NCBI RefSeq assembly: GCF_014633365.1
Contig: NC_068351.1
Location: 8,252,907 to 8,316,906, forward strand
Length of the DNA: 64,000 nucleotides
Reading direction: 5' to 3'
Origin: Diospyros lotus
Taxonomy: Eukaryota; Streptophyta; Magnoliopsida; Ericales; Ebenaceae
Of the stretch, positions 50,671 to 62,305 are shown one piece after another (position 1 is the first letter of the stretch; every line of letters begins with the position of its first letter). The notes below the pieces were generated by a model. It did not search any database and had not been told where the DNA came from. It worked only from the letters and a program-made list of their open reading frames with translations. A program made the translations under genes and the position numbers.

Positions 50671-51707
50671 CAGGGGCGAAGCCACCGGAGGCCCAGTGGG
50701 GGCAGTTGCCCCCACTGGGCCAAATTTTTTAAAAAATATATATATATATTTTTTATAATGATTTATTATTAAAAATAAAAAATATATTATATTTTACTAC
50801 TAGAAATTAAAAAAATAAGTATTGAAAAAAGCAACTATATAATGGCTAGTAGTAACTATCACAGTATTTTTTACAATTTGTTCATAATTTTATTTTTTTA
50901 CAATGATGATGTAAATAAAACTAAGTATGGAAGAAAATTGTGAAACAAAGAAAATAAGCATGGAGGAAATTTATATTAAAAAAAATGAACAAATTAACAA
51001 AGCAAGTATTGAGCAAATTGATGTTGCACAACTTACTACGGATCTCGAGTTAAGAACTACAATAATGGATTACAATGTTAATTTTTAAGATCAAATTAAA
51101 ATAGTCTACTTGTAAAGAAGTCTGTGTCAGCCTCGAAATTAAGACGATTCATTCTAACTTAATTCAATGATTTTGGTAATTGATTGGAATATAATATAAG
51201 CAAAGATATCGCATTTTGCTTATAGTGTTATCTTTTTAAAACAAATAATGTCGAATAAGGAAATAGTGATTTTTTCATGAAAGAAGGTTCAGTCATTTAA
51301 AAAAAAAAAAGATAGACTTTAAGTTTATGTTGGAGATGCTAATAGTGTATACAATTAAATTCAAAACAACTATGAAACTTTAATAAATCAAGAGCAAAAT
51401 ATTGAGATAGTTTTCTTTAGACAATTAGAAACAAATATTGTGTGATTATCGAATTCATCTAAATGCATCAATTGATTGTGTTTAACTTCTTCTACGACAA
51501 AAACTAGCATTTCGTGGTTATGACGAGTCTAAAAATTCAAATAATCAATATAATTTTCTTGAACAATTGCAATTTCTAATATAAAAAGCTATAAAAAATA
51601 ATTGTAAAAAAAATATTTTAATATTATCACTATTATGTTATCTTTAAAATTATATTTTTTGTAGTTAACTTCACCCCCACTGGACCAAAATCCTGGCTCC
51701 ACCCCTG
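50671..51707 (+). mobile_element. hAT element, 1.0 kb, TSD TTTCTTCC
   Basis: Ends are CAGGGGCGAAGCCACC and, on the other strand, CAGGGGTGGAGCCAGG. The 8-bp duplication TTTCTTCC stands at 50663-50670 and 51708-51715. It has a poly-AT interior and a transposase remnant. Confidence 0.9.
51125..51575 (+). pseudogene. hAT transposase remnant (TTF zinc-finger/ZMYM1-like)
   Basis: In broken frames one can read KDIAFCLLCYLFKTNN, then DFFMKEG, then YETLINQEQNI, then RIHLNASIDCV and LLLRQKLAFRGYDESKNSNN. These are consecutive landmarks of the N-terminal half of plant hAT transposases with a TTF-type finger. Stops (for example after NASIDCV) and frame changes show it is dead, and the catalytic half is absent. 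Confidence 0.75.
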
Positions 51708-51715
51708 TTTCTTCC

Positions 51716-53730
51716 CATTGAGAAACTAAAATGGCATTGTATAGATAGCCAAATTTTAGTTATCAATGTAACCCCTAAACTTCTTCCAATAGTTCCATAC
51801 TAGTTTAAAATAACATGCTAACACCGCTAATATTCTTTTTAGAATGATTTGATAAATTATCATTCTTAATTTTTTTTTTCAGATCAACAGTTTAAAAATA
51901 TATATCCCATAACAAAATTAAGAACATTCATTATATCAAAATAATTTTAACATGCATGGGATTTATTTTCAAAGCATACGAGTGCAAAAATCATCATTCA
52001 CTAATTTTTTATAAGGAAATAATTCTCGAATTATCCACAATTATCTCTAACTCGAACAATTATATAATAATTTCATGTCATTTAAAATATCCAAAGTATA
52101 TATGAACTAAGGGTCTTTTTATTATTTTTGGAAAATCTAGGACCTTTCTTATATTTCTGCAACTTAAAGGGTATTGCTGTAATATTTCTGTAATTGCTAG
52201 GACCTATCTGTAAATTCTGTAACTATAGAGACCTATTTGTGAATGCCATAACTACAGGGACCTATTTGTAATTTCCATAACTGTAAGGACCTATGTAGCT
52301 ATAAGGATATTTCTATACTTTCTGTAACTATATAGGGTTATTTCTATACTTTCTTTAGGACTTTAGGGTTTTTTCGGAGTTATTTTAAGCTACTACAATT
52401 CTTTTGAGATTTTTAAAAATTGAAGGTTTAAAAGGCAATTATTTTAAACTAAGTGGATCAATTCTTTGATACAAATTTGGGTAGTCGAATAGGTCTCGGA
52501 TCGGGTTGGTTTATCCAATTTGGCTAGAGTGAATTTGGGTCAAAATCGGTTCTTGAAGAAGAAAAACAAATCAAAGAGAAATTTGGGTTGATCAAAATCG
52601 GTGGCCATATTTTTGGGATTTGATGGTTCTAGCTAACATGGGAGAATTAGGGTTTTTCTACGGTAGTCACAAACTCGAATAAGGAGGGTCAAATTCAAAA
52701 TAAAAGAAAACTAACCTTAGATCTGAAAGAGTTATTATTGATTTCTCTTACTCTTCTACTTTGCTGCTTTCCTTCACAAATGAATTCATGTGATTTTTCA
52801 AACATTTTTAAAAACAAAGTGGATAGTGAAAATACATTCAATCCCAGATGTTTTAGCAATATGCATTTATCAAATGAAATGCTTTTACTTTGTGAAAAAT
52901 CTGTCTTCGGTGTTAGCTTTCACAGTCCAACCACTTTATTTTCAAGTGAAAAAAGCTTAGGCTATCCACACCAAGTAAGCTCCAAAATCCCTTAAACTTC
53001 TTTGTGCTAGCTAAAGTTTATCAAAGAGATGTATACTTCTTGTTTCTCTTCTTGATTTAGAAGAAAAAACTCATCACACGGGCACAGAAAGAAGAGCAAT
53101 AAAAAGAAACTATCGAGAGCTAGGGTTTCCTTCAAAAAGCATGCATATTTTCTTCATCATCAATATTCTTATTTATATGCAAAGCAATAATATAAGTAGT
53201 GGGAATATCTAATAATCCACTAATTAAAGCATGCAACACAAGAGATTGACACTTGGCATGGGGTTATTGGCTTTTCAATTAACTCCAAATCATTCCCAAT
53301 GTTATTCTGATTAGGAGTTATCAACTGGTTTCTTCAACTAGTTGATAGTTTTTCCAATTTCAATAGTGTTCGACAGTTTGTTTTAGTTTTAGAAAAATAA
53401 ATTGATCGTTTTGTGTTTTATGTTGCAAGTCTTGCTTAATTGCATATATATAATTAAGAAATTTTTTATTTTATAACAGTTTTACAATTTTTATGATTTT
53501 GTAATTTTCATTTTTATGTAATTTTGTAAAACTAAAGGATTGTACATATTTTAAAATTTTTGTAAAATTAAAAATATTTTGAATTTAAATTAAAAATATA
53601 TATTTAGTTTGACGTAGTATTAATAGTACATATATATTTGTATCACATTAATGTTGAGATGATAATGTTCATTTTATTTTATCACAACACCAATCTTTTA
53701 GCATCATGAGAAAATTCATTTTTTTGGTGC
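51716..53730. other. No gene seen; contains a short minisatellite
   Basis: 52110-52370 holds about six diverged copies of a roughly 42-bp unit (GGACCTATTTGTAATTTC, CATAACTATAGG). The rest is AT-rich sequence without recognisable frames; the frame at 52738-52995 has no known domain. Confidence 0.55.
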
Positions 53731-54258
53731 GACATCTCTCAATTCCTAGTTTCGCACCTTTTTTTTTCTCTAGTATTGGAACACTAATATTCTAGAATCA
53801 CAAAAAATTCTAATTTTTAGTGTTGGATATATACTTTACTTTTTAGTACAACTTATACATCCCCAAGTTCCAAGTAAGAACCCCCCCCCCCCCTTTTTTT
53901 TTTCTACTATCACATCACTAATATACTATAATTGCAAAAATTCTAATTTTTAGTACTGCACATCACATTTTTTAATTCCTCAACAAAAAAATCTCATAGC
54001 ATTGCACCCCCAATTTTTTAGACCGACACTAATTTTCTATAATCACAAGAAATTCAAATTTCTAATATTGTAGACTATTTTTAGTTATCATAGGACAAAC
54101 CCCCCATTTCTAGTATCACACCTTTTATTTTTTTTGGAATCACAACACTAATTTTTTATAATTACGAAAAAAACATTTTCTGATACCACTTACCCCACTT
54201 TTTAGTTCCTCAAGGACAAATCCAACTTCTAATATCACACCCTATTTTTTGGAACCAT

Positions 54259-56134
54259 TAGGAGTGTGCAATGGTTGGTTTGGGTGGTTCAAGAAGTGTT
54301 TTCTAAACCAAACTGTTAATGGTAATCTGCCTATCTCTCAAATCATAATCAAACCACCAAGTGTTTTAGACCACCCAAACTATAACTTGATAGTTAATTT
54401 GAGCAATTTGAAAAGGGTAGGAAATGTAGTCATTGAAGTTCAAAAATTAGTACACACTTGACAAAATTAAAATAAGGCTGAATAGACTGTTGTATCCTAA
54501 ATTTGGGGTCAATTTTTAATTTTATCTAGTTTTGACTTTTGCCTCAATTTAGTAATCGAATTTTAACTTTTATTTCAATTTTATCCTTAATCGAGCAAAC
54601 GTGTGCCCCAGTTTGCATGGCGGCTAATATGGCTTATTGATGTGTCCAATAATTGACACACCAGAAAAATGATGTCATTTTGCCTTACTCTTGCCACAAA
54701 TCATAAACCAAAATGACGTCGTTTTAGTGAAATTAATAATCAAATATGGGGTGAGCGAAATGGCAAGTTGGGTTAACCCAAATCTGGGTTGGTTGAAGCT
54801 TCTTGTTAATGATAGAAAATAAGGGAGCTTCAACAAAGGCCTACAAAGGGCGATGACTAGCGATGGTGAAGTGGCTGGAAAAGATGACAAGGCAAGGGTA
54901 GACAACGATTGGGCTTTCAAAATTGACGATGGCTAGAGCGAGAATATTGGCCAATCGAACTTGGAGGCCGACGATGAAGGCTCTACCTAACAGATTAGAG
55001 GTGGCCGACGAGTCAACAGCGATGACATGTCTGAGCCTTCAGTGAAGGTGTACGAGAGCTAGCGATCACGATGGCAAGGTGGTCAGTGTTCGAAAGCAAT
55101 CAAAGGCGACAGATCTGGGCTATTATTGGTCTTGTTTCAGAAGGAAGACAAGGCAATAGTTGGCGTTGAGGCTATCAAAGATGGTGTCGCTCGCCCATGG
55201 GTGGCCGATTTGTACAGTTCATTGTCTTCTTCATCTCGGTCGACCGATGGTTGAAGCATATAAAGTGGCCACTGTGGAAAGCAGAAAAGGAATATGGGTG
55301 GCAAATCTGTTGAAACGTACAGATCGACCAATATGTTGAAATGTACAGATGGGTGGCCACTGTTAATGGAAGCAAGTCGATGGCTTGATGAAGAGTGAGA
55401 AGAAGAAAGAGGTCGACGACGGTAAAGGTAGAATCGGCAACAGCGAAAGGTGGTAAACAAAAACCTATTGATTTGGGGAAGAATATGGGTTTTGACCCAT
55501 TAAATGTTGGGTCAAGCCATTGGGTTGGATTTGAATTAGGGTTAACTTGACCCATTACTTGGATTTCAAAATACACAAGGCAAAATGTTGTTGTTTTGCC
55601 TTGTGCATTGTAGCAATATCAAGGCAAAACGATGTCATTTTGTTGATGTGTCCATTATTAGACATATCAACACGTTACATCAACCGCTATGTATGTTGGG
55701 ACATACTTCTGGCTAATTGAGGATAAAATTGAAACAAAAATTAAAGTTTAATGACCAAATTGAAGCAAATGTCAAAACTGCATAAAATTAAAAATTAGTA
55801 CTAAGTTCAGATATAACAGCCTATTCAACCTTAAAATAATCACATGCAATCTAAAAATTACAAAACATATAAAGTTCCAAATTAAAAGACAACCATATAT
55901 CAATGCGTTCAAAGTGCCACAACCATAAAAAATTAGTGATTGCACGGAGTTTTTTAAACTTTAATTAAAGGATATGGGCGGTTAGTGTCACATGTCGATT
56001 TACTAAACTGTGAAACCAACTTGACCATCTTGGTCAATTTTCCTAACACACTAAGTTTGGCAATTTGATTGATTTGATTTGGATAGTTTGGCTTTTTTTT
56101 GTTTTTTTTTTTTTTTTTGTGCACACCCATGTGA
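54259..56134. mobile_element. hAT-like element inside the satellite tract
   Basis: It starts AGGAGTGTGCAATGGTTGG and ends, on the other strand, with GGGTGTGCAC. The flanks GAACCATT and GAACCATA suggest an 8-bp duplication with one change. The interior is largely taken up by the nested Mutator-like element. Confidence 0.5.
54476..55830. mobile_element. Mutator-like element, 1.36 kb, TSD TTAAAATAA
   Basis: Inverted arms of about 120 bp start GGCTGAATAGACTGTTGTAT and, on the other strand, GGTTGAATAGGCTGTTATAT. The 9-bp duplication TTAAAATAA stands at 54467-54475 and 55831-55839. The centre (54780-55560) is much richer in G+C than the arms and than the neighbourhood. It has no transposase frame; a minus frame of 133 codons (55175-55576) shows no domain. 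Confidence 0.88.
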
Positions 56135-56800
56135 ACCATAATACCAATTTTCTACAACCGCAAATAAGCTTGATTTCTTGTACTGCACACCCAATATTTT
56201 AGTATTGCGGAGACAAACCCCAATTTCAAGTACCACACAACCCTTGTATTGGAACAACAACACCAATTTTCTATAATTGCAAGAAATTCTAATTTTTAGT
56301 GCCATAAACCACACTTTTTACTATTGCAGAGACAAATATCAATTTCTAGTACTGCACTCTTATTTTTTGGAAGCACAACAGTAATTTTCTAGTACAACAT
56401 ATCCCATTTTTGTAATACTGTGAGGATAAATCCTAATGTCTAGAACCATACCCACTTTTTTGAATCCCCAACACTAATTTTTTACAATCGAGAGAAATCC
56501 TAATTTCTGATGTAGAAAGATCACAATTTCTAGTATTGCACTGGAACCACAACATTAATTTCCTATAACTATGAAATTTTTTTTCTGGTACTGCATACCC
56601 ATTTTTTAGTATCACAAGGACAAATCCTAATTTCTAGCATTTTGAAACAACGCCAATTTTCTATAACTATGAAAAATCTCAATTTTTAGTATCACATGCC
56701 CCAGTTTTTAGTACTATGGGATTCAACCTTAATTTCTAGCACTATATTACCCGTTTTTTAGAGTAGCAATGCCAAATTTTTACAATTTTGAGAAATCTTA

Positions 56801-57264
56801 TACTGCGTTCTCTTTGCTTTTTAATTTTTAATTTTAAGTTTTGAATTCATTTTCAGTTTTCTGTTTTGATAATCTGTTTTTAGAAAATTGAAAACGCGTT
56901 CTTTTTGAAATTTTGAAAATAATTTTTTAATAAAATTTTATTCAATAAATTTGATTATTCAGTAAATTAGAAATATTTAATATTAATATATTATTAAAAA
57001 ATATATACATCTTAAAATTAATGAATTTTGTAATATTTTTTTCCATTATAATAATAAAATATGAATAAATAAATAAATAAATAAATATATTTTGAGTTTA
57101 GAGTTTGTTTTGAACGAAAACATTCAAAACAACTTTTTGTTATTTTGAATTTTTTTTATAATTTTTTTTGTTTTCAAGAATACATTTTTAAAAATAACAA
57201 AAAAAATACGTTTTCATTATTTTAGAAAATCAAAAACTAAAAATAATTTGAAAACAGCGAATAT
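56801..57264. mobile_element. MITE, same family as 25892-26399
   Basis: It starts TACTGCGTTCTCTTTGC and ends near GAAAACAGCGAATA. The interior AAAACGCGTTCTTTTTG and the AATAAATAAATAAATA run match the sister copies. Ends are approximate. Confidence 0.6.
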
Positions 57265-57358
57265 AAGGCCGTCTTAATTTTTCATATTGTAGACTTGTGA
57301 GGAGAAATCCAACTTCTAGCATAACACTTTTTTTTTTTTTTTTGAGCTGAAACACTAA

Positions 57359-57882
57359 GGCTGCGTTTTTTTTACTTTTTAATTTTTAATTTTGAGTTTT
57401 AAATTTATTTTAAATTTTTTGTTTTGTAATCTATTTTTAGAAAATTGAAAACGCATTCTCTTTGTCATTTTAAAAAACTATTTCTCAAAATAGAAAATTA
57501 GAAAACTCATTCTCTTTAAAATTTTGAAAATGATTTTTTAATAATATTTTATTCAATAAATTTGATTATTTAGTAAATTATAAATATTTAATGTTAATAT
57601 ATTATTAAAAATATATATAAATTTTAAAGTTAATGAATTTTGTAATATTTTTTTCATTACAATAATAAAATATGAATAAATAAATAAATAAATGTGTTTT
57701 GAGTTTAGAGTTTGTTTTGTATGAAAATACTCAAAATAACTTTTTGTTATTTTGAGTTTTCTTTATAATTTTTTTTTTATTTTCAAAAATACATTTTTAA
57801 AAATAATAAAAAAAACATATTTTTATTATTTTAAAAAACTAAAAATTAAAAATAATTTAAAAATAATAAAAAGAACGCAACC
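57359..57882. mobile_element. MITE, same family as 25892-26399
   Basis: Ends are GGCTGCGTTTTTTTTAC and, on the other strand, GGTTGCGTTCTTTTTAT. The flanking TAA and TAT suggest a decayed 3-bp duplication. It is close in sequence to the copy at 56801. Confidence 0.65.
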
Positions 57883-58952
57883 TATCATTCTAGAACCATG
57901 AAATCCCAATTTTTGATTGCCTGACCCTCCTCTTTAGTACTAGAAGGATGACCCTCCTTTTTAGTACTAGAAGGACAACCCATAATTCTAGTACTATAAA
58001 CTCTTTTTCTCTTATCTCAACACCAATATCCTCATTTTTTAATACCGCATGTCTATCCTTTTAGTACCATAGGAATATTCTCTAATTCAAGTACTGCACT
58101 CATTTTTTCTAATACCAATATACCAATATTCTATAACTGCAAAAAGCCCCAATTTCTAATAATGCAAACCTTACTTTTTGGTACCACGAGGGCAAACCCC
58201 AATCTCTAGCACCACATCTCTGTTTACTTTTTCACTTTTTGGAACTACTACATCAATATTTTAGAATGCAAAAACCCCAATATCTAGTATTGCATGCTTT
58301 ATTTTTATGAGAAATATGATTTTATTATGTGTGATTTATTTCAAATATTGTCTAAATTAAATGGGTTAAAATATTTTATGTGTTTATAAAAAGGTAAATT
58401 AATGAAAATGTTAATTCATGGGAAAATAAAATGTAAATGGACAATTAAAATAAAGTATAAATTGAGTTGATCATGTCAACAAATGAGTTGGGCTAATGAT
58501 TGAAACGCCTACATGCTATGGATTGTTAGAAGATTTAAAATAAACCCATATACAATGGATTGGGCTGCTGAAATTGGATTAAGTCCTAGTGCAAATTGTG
58601 TTGTATTTTATTTAAGTTAAAAAAATAGGTTATGACCAAGTTAAAGAGTTAGCTCATTGGGCTTAATAAATGTGTTTGGCTAATGGATTTGGGCTTGGGC
58701 CATGTGTAATATAAGTGGAGATTTAAACAAAGGAAATGAAATGGTAAATAACCAAAATGGGCTTGGGCTTATGTGTGTGTGCGTGTGCGCGCGCAATTGA
58801 GGGGTAAATGTGGAATGGGAAAATGGGTGATGGGAGCACTTGGGGGCTGATGTGAAGGCCATACCCCCTCCATCTTCTTGTCTTGTTTTTCTTCTTTTTC
58901 ACTTCATCTCTACCCGTCTCCCGACATCTTCTTCTTTTCCTCCTTTCTCTTT

Positions 58953-58984
58953 TATTTCTTCTTCTTCTTCTTCTTCTTCTTCCA
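58953..58984. repeat. (TTC)n microsatellite
   Basis: About nine TTC units; the overlapping serine/leucine-rich frames on the + strand are its by-product. Confidence 0.85.
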
Positions 58985-60079
58985 TTGTTCTTTGTATTGG
59001 AGCTTCAAGAAGTTGGATTTCAAGTTCTAGTAGGTTACTCTTCTTATCCTTGGTTCAAGCTTCAAAGACAAGTTCCTACTCTTCTTTTTCTTCTTTCAAG
59101 CAAACATCCAATATCTATTTCTTCTAAATGATGGCTGAGATGTTTCTTTTGTATAAATGACCATGACTTTTATCCTTGTGGTAGTCTTGAGGACCATTTC
59201 TTGTAGTTAATGGATTTTATTCCATTTCTTTCAAAATTTATGAGTTTTCTCTTAAAATGTTGTTGAGTCTCATTGATAGTCTCTATGGGGTTTATTCACC
59301 CCATGTTTTCCTTCAAGGAATAACATTTGTGGGTTAGGAAACCAGCTATGGGGTTAGGTGTATCTTATGTGTTCTTTTGTTCCTCATTCATGTTTGTTCG
59401 TGACTCTCATCGTGACTTTTGTCGACCTAAGTCATACAGTAGCTTGTATGTAGCTTCGGTTGAAGGGTCGATCAACCTAAGATTATAAATAAGCATTTTA
59501 CCCAACTTCGGTCGACCTAAACTTAGAAACCTTTATTCCGGGCAACTTGGATCGACCTAAGTTAGATTTTGGTCCACTAAAGCTTAAAATCCAGCATTCT
59601 GCCCAAGTTCGGTTGACCTAAGATACTTAGCCATTTCAGCACTCATTTTTTTTCAACCCGAGGAGTTCTGCGCACCTTGCGCTCTTTTGGGCATAACTCT
59701 TTGCAAAAATATCAGAATCTAGATCTGCTTTTTGCGTTGTAATCTAGATTTGATAAGCTTCAATTTGGTATAGGATTTGAACCATTCGAACCAATATTGT
59801 GCCTGTGAGATTCCTTTGAAATGTATACTTGATTCATAGCTTTCTCTTTCCTTAACATTTGTTTCTATTTAAATGTTGAATTGTGTAAATGGCCAAGAAT
59901 CTTTGTAAGGCCCCCACCCAGGTCCCCAAAGAACCAGAGCGGGTACCCTACTAAAATAGAGACAACTTGGACCTAGATGAATCTGTTATGCACGCAACTG
60001 TCAAATAGCAGAAAAACCTGATAAAGAAAACTTGTCATCCCAACATGTATATCAAAACCTCAACCTGATATACAATAAC

Positions 60080-60425
60080 TGATCTCTAGACTTACGTAGC
60101 CCAGACATGCATAACATACAACACTAGCACATCGGCTACAAAATAAAGCATAATCCATAGAGACCCAATAAACTGAATCAAAATGCAATTCAGAAGCGAC
60201 AAAATGCATAACAAAAAAAACCCCAGGCTGACAACTACTAGGTCTGTATGGCCCTGTACACGTAGCCTAGGCACGCATAACATACAACACTAGCACACTG
60301 GCTACAAAATAAAGCATAATCCATAGAGACCTAATAAACTGAATCAAAATGCAATTTAGAAGCGACAAAATGCATAAAAAAAAACCCCAGGCTGACAACA
60401 GCTAGGTTTGTATGGCCCTGTACAC
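60080..60425. repeat. Direct repeat of about 170 bp within the solo LTR
   Basis: GCATAACATACAACACTAGC, ACAAAATAAAGCATAATCC and CCCCAGGCTGACAAC recur in the same order about 175 bp apart with few changes, so the duplication is recent. Confidence 0.8.
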
Positions 60426-62264
60426 CGGCTAACCAAGAAGTTGGGATCTACTAGATTTGTCCCCAACCGGCTCCTTGCCTTTACCTGAAATGAAGAGAAA
60501 ATAAGGTGAGTCCAAATGACTCAGCAAGCTCATAAAGAAAGAAAAGACGGATAAAGTAGGTGCTAAGAGTAAACATACATCTCAAGTGCATAACAAACCG
60601 AAACTCATGCATAACATGCCAAGCAATCTCATAAACTGGTACAAGTACCAACTGTAGAAGTAATAATACTCACATACAGGATCTTGGGGCCCAAATAAGA
60701 AATGCATTAGCACCCAAGTCCATACCACAGACCTGTTGTTGCCCTGAAGGCAAGCGGTACCTGTCACTTTAGCCAAAGCTCGCTCAGGTGGGAGCGACCA
60801 ACACCCGTTGGCACGTATAAGCATCCAAGATAGAAACTAGGCACATCGAAGCGTCTTTGAATAACTCGGTTTGGGAAACCCGACACCGTACAACTGTATC
60901 TCAAGAACTGGCGCCAAGACTGTGCAAATGCAACAAATAAGGGGTGGCATAGTAGATCGGACAGGATACAAAGCCCCCATAAGCCAAGTATCCCGCTAAG
61001 CCTGGCCCAAATAGTAAAACACACGCCAAATACAAATGCTTGTGTCTACCAACTACAGATAAATATATCATGATCGTGTAACAAGCACTCAAGTGTAAAT
61101 GAACCACACCAAATGCATAAACTTGACTTGAGTGTATTTTTAGCACTTGAACGTGTCGTATGAGTTTAACTTGTTGGAACAGGGAAAGCAATGTTACAAG
61201 ACATACACCCGTTCTCTATGGACACTAGCTAGCGTTTAACTCGAATGCCTATCTTCATTCTTTTTAGAAGGTAGAGAGTGAACAAGCTCTCTAGGAAACA
61301 CAACCAAAATACGTCGACTACGTTTACAGCCTCATATAATTATATTATAATACATACCATTCATTAAGGTTATTATTTTTTTTATTACTAAACAAAGATA
61401 AAGATAATTAGAATAGCAATACGTATTAGTGATATTATTTCCTAATAAATTATGTACTAATACTAGAAATACACTTTATGTACTAATATTATGCTAACGA
61501 TAATAATAATTATTTACTACTAATAATCTTATCTTTACAATAACAATAACTATAACAATAACAATATTAATATAGCACAAAACTCCCCTAGTGAACACAC
61601 CCAGTGAACACACCCATTAATTATCTTAAACATTCCCTAGTGAACACACACACGTACACAGCAACTCACAGTGATACACATTCACACACACAGCGAGCTC
61701 ACTTAGCTCACAGCGAACTCACTCATGGACTGCACACACGCACAGCAAGCTACACACTCATGGCCACCTACACACAGCGAGCTCACACCACCATCATGTT
61801 GCTGCTCCAGCACATACATATTTATATATATACTTCATGCTTCCATCTTCTTACTTCCAATAGCTAAACTCACAGCACCCGCATATATATATATATATAT
61901 ATAGTCAGACAACTACTTAAAGCATTGCTCACAATCTTACTGTTAGATGACAGAGATTCAAGGAGGAGAAAAAAAAGGAAGAGCTTGCCTGTGACGCCTA
62001 AAGATAACAAAACCCAAAAGCTTCACTGTTCACATTCTTCTTCTTCTCATCCCCTGCAACTTCCTCTATTTTCTTTCACTGCTTCTGCAACTTCTTTGCT
62101 TTCCTCTTCTTCCACACACTCGGTTGAGCACTCAAACCCTCAGCCGAACACGTGGCTGCATCCCCTCAAGCACGACCACAATTCCCCCCACTTCAATCGA
62201 CTAACCATTGTGGCCTAGGAAGTTGGGAGTAGGTGGAGCATTCGGCTGGCAAAGAGCATCCACT

Positions 62265-62305
62265 TAATAATAATAATAATAATAAATAAATAAATAAATA
62301 AATAA
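62265..62305. repeat. (AAT)n and (AATA)n microsatellite
   Basis: Units of AAT then AATA, lying just inside the end of the solo LTR. Confidence 0.85.

Larger units (their letters stand above)
53730..58290. repeat. Degenerate satellite-like tract
   Basis: AATTTCTAGTACTGCACACC, ATTTTTTAGTATCACAAGG, ACAAACCCCAATTTCTAG and ACACCAATTTTCTATAAT recur in a loose 60-130 bp rhythm. Two copies differ much, so the tract is old. It includes a C14 run at 53881 followed by T11. It is split by an hAT-like element, a Mutator-like element and two MITEs. Confidence 0.65.

Noticed and set aside
55175..55576. 133-codon minus frame
   Set aside because: It lies in the G+C-rich centre of a Mutator-like element; no domain or splice context, and a second frame overlaps it.
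58840..59131. Ser/Leu-rich + frames
   Set aside because: They are produced by a (TTC)n run in LTR-like sequence.
60582..61191. Overlapping minus frames of 80-96 codons
   Set aside because: They are inside the solo LTR 59904-62336, overlap in different frames and show no domain.
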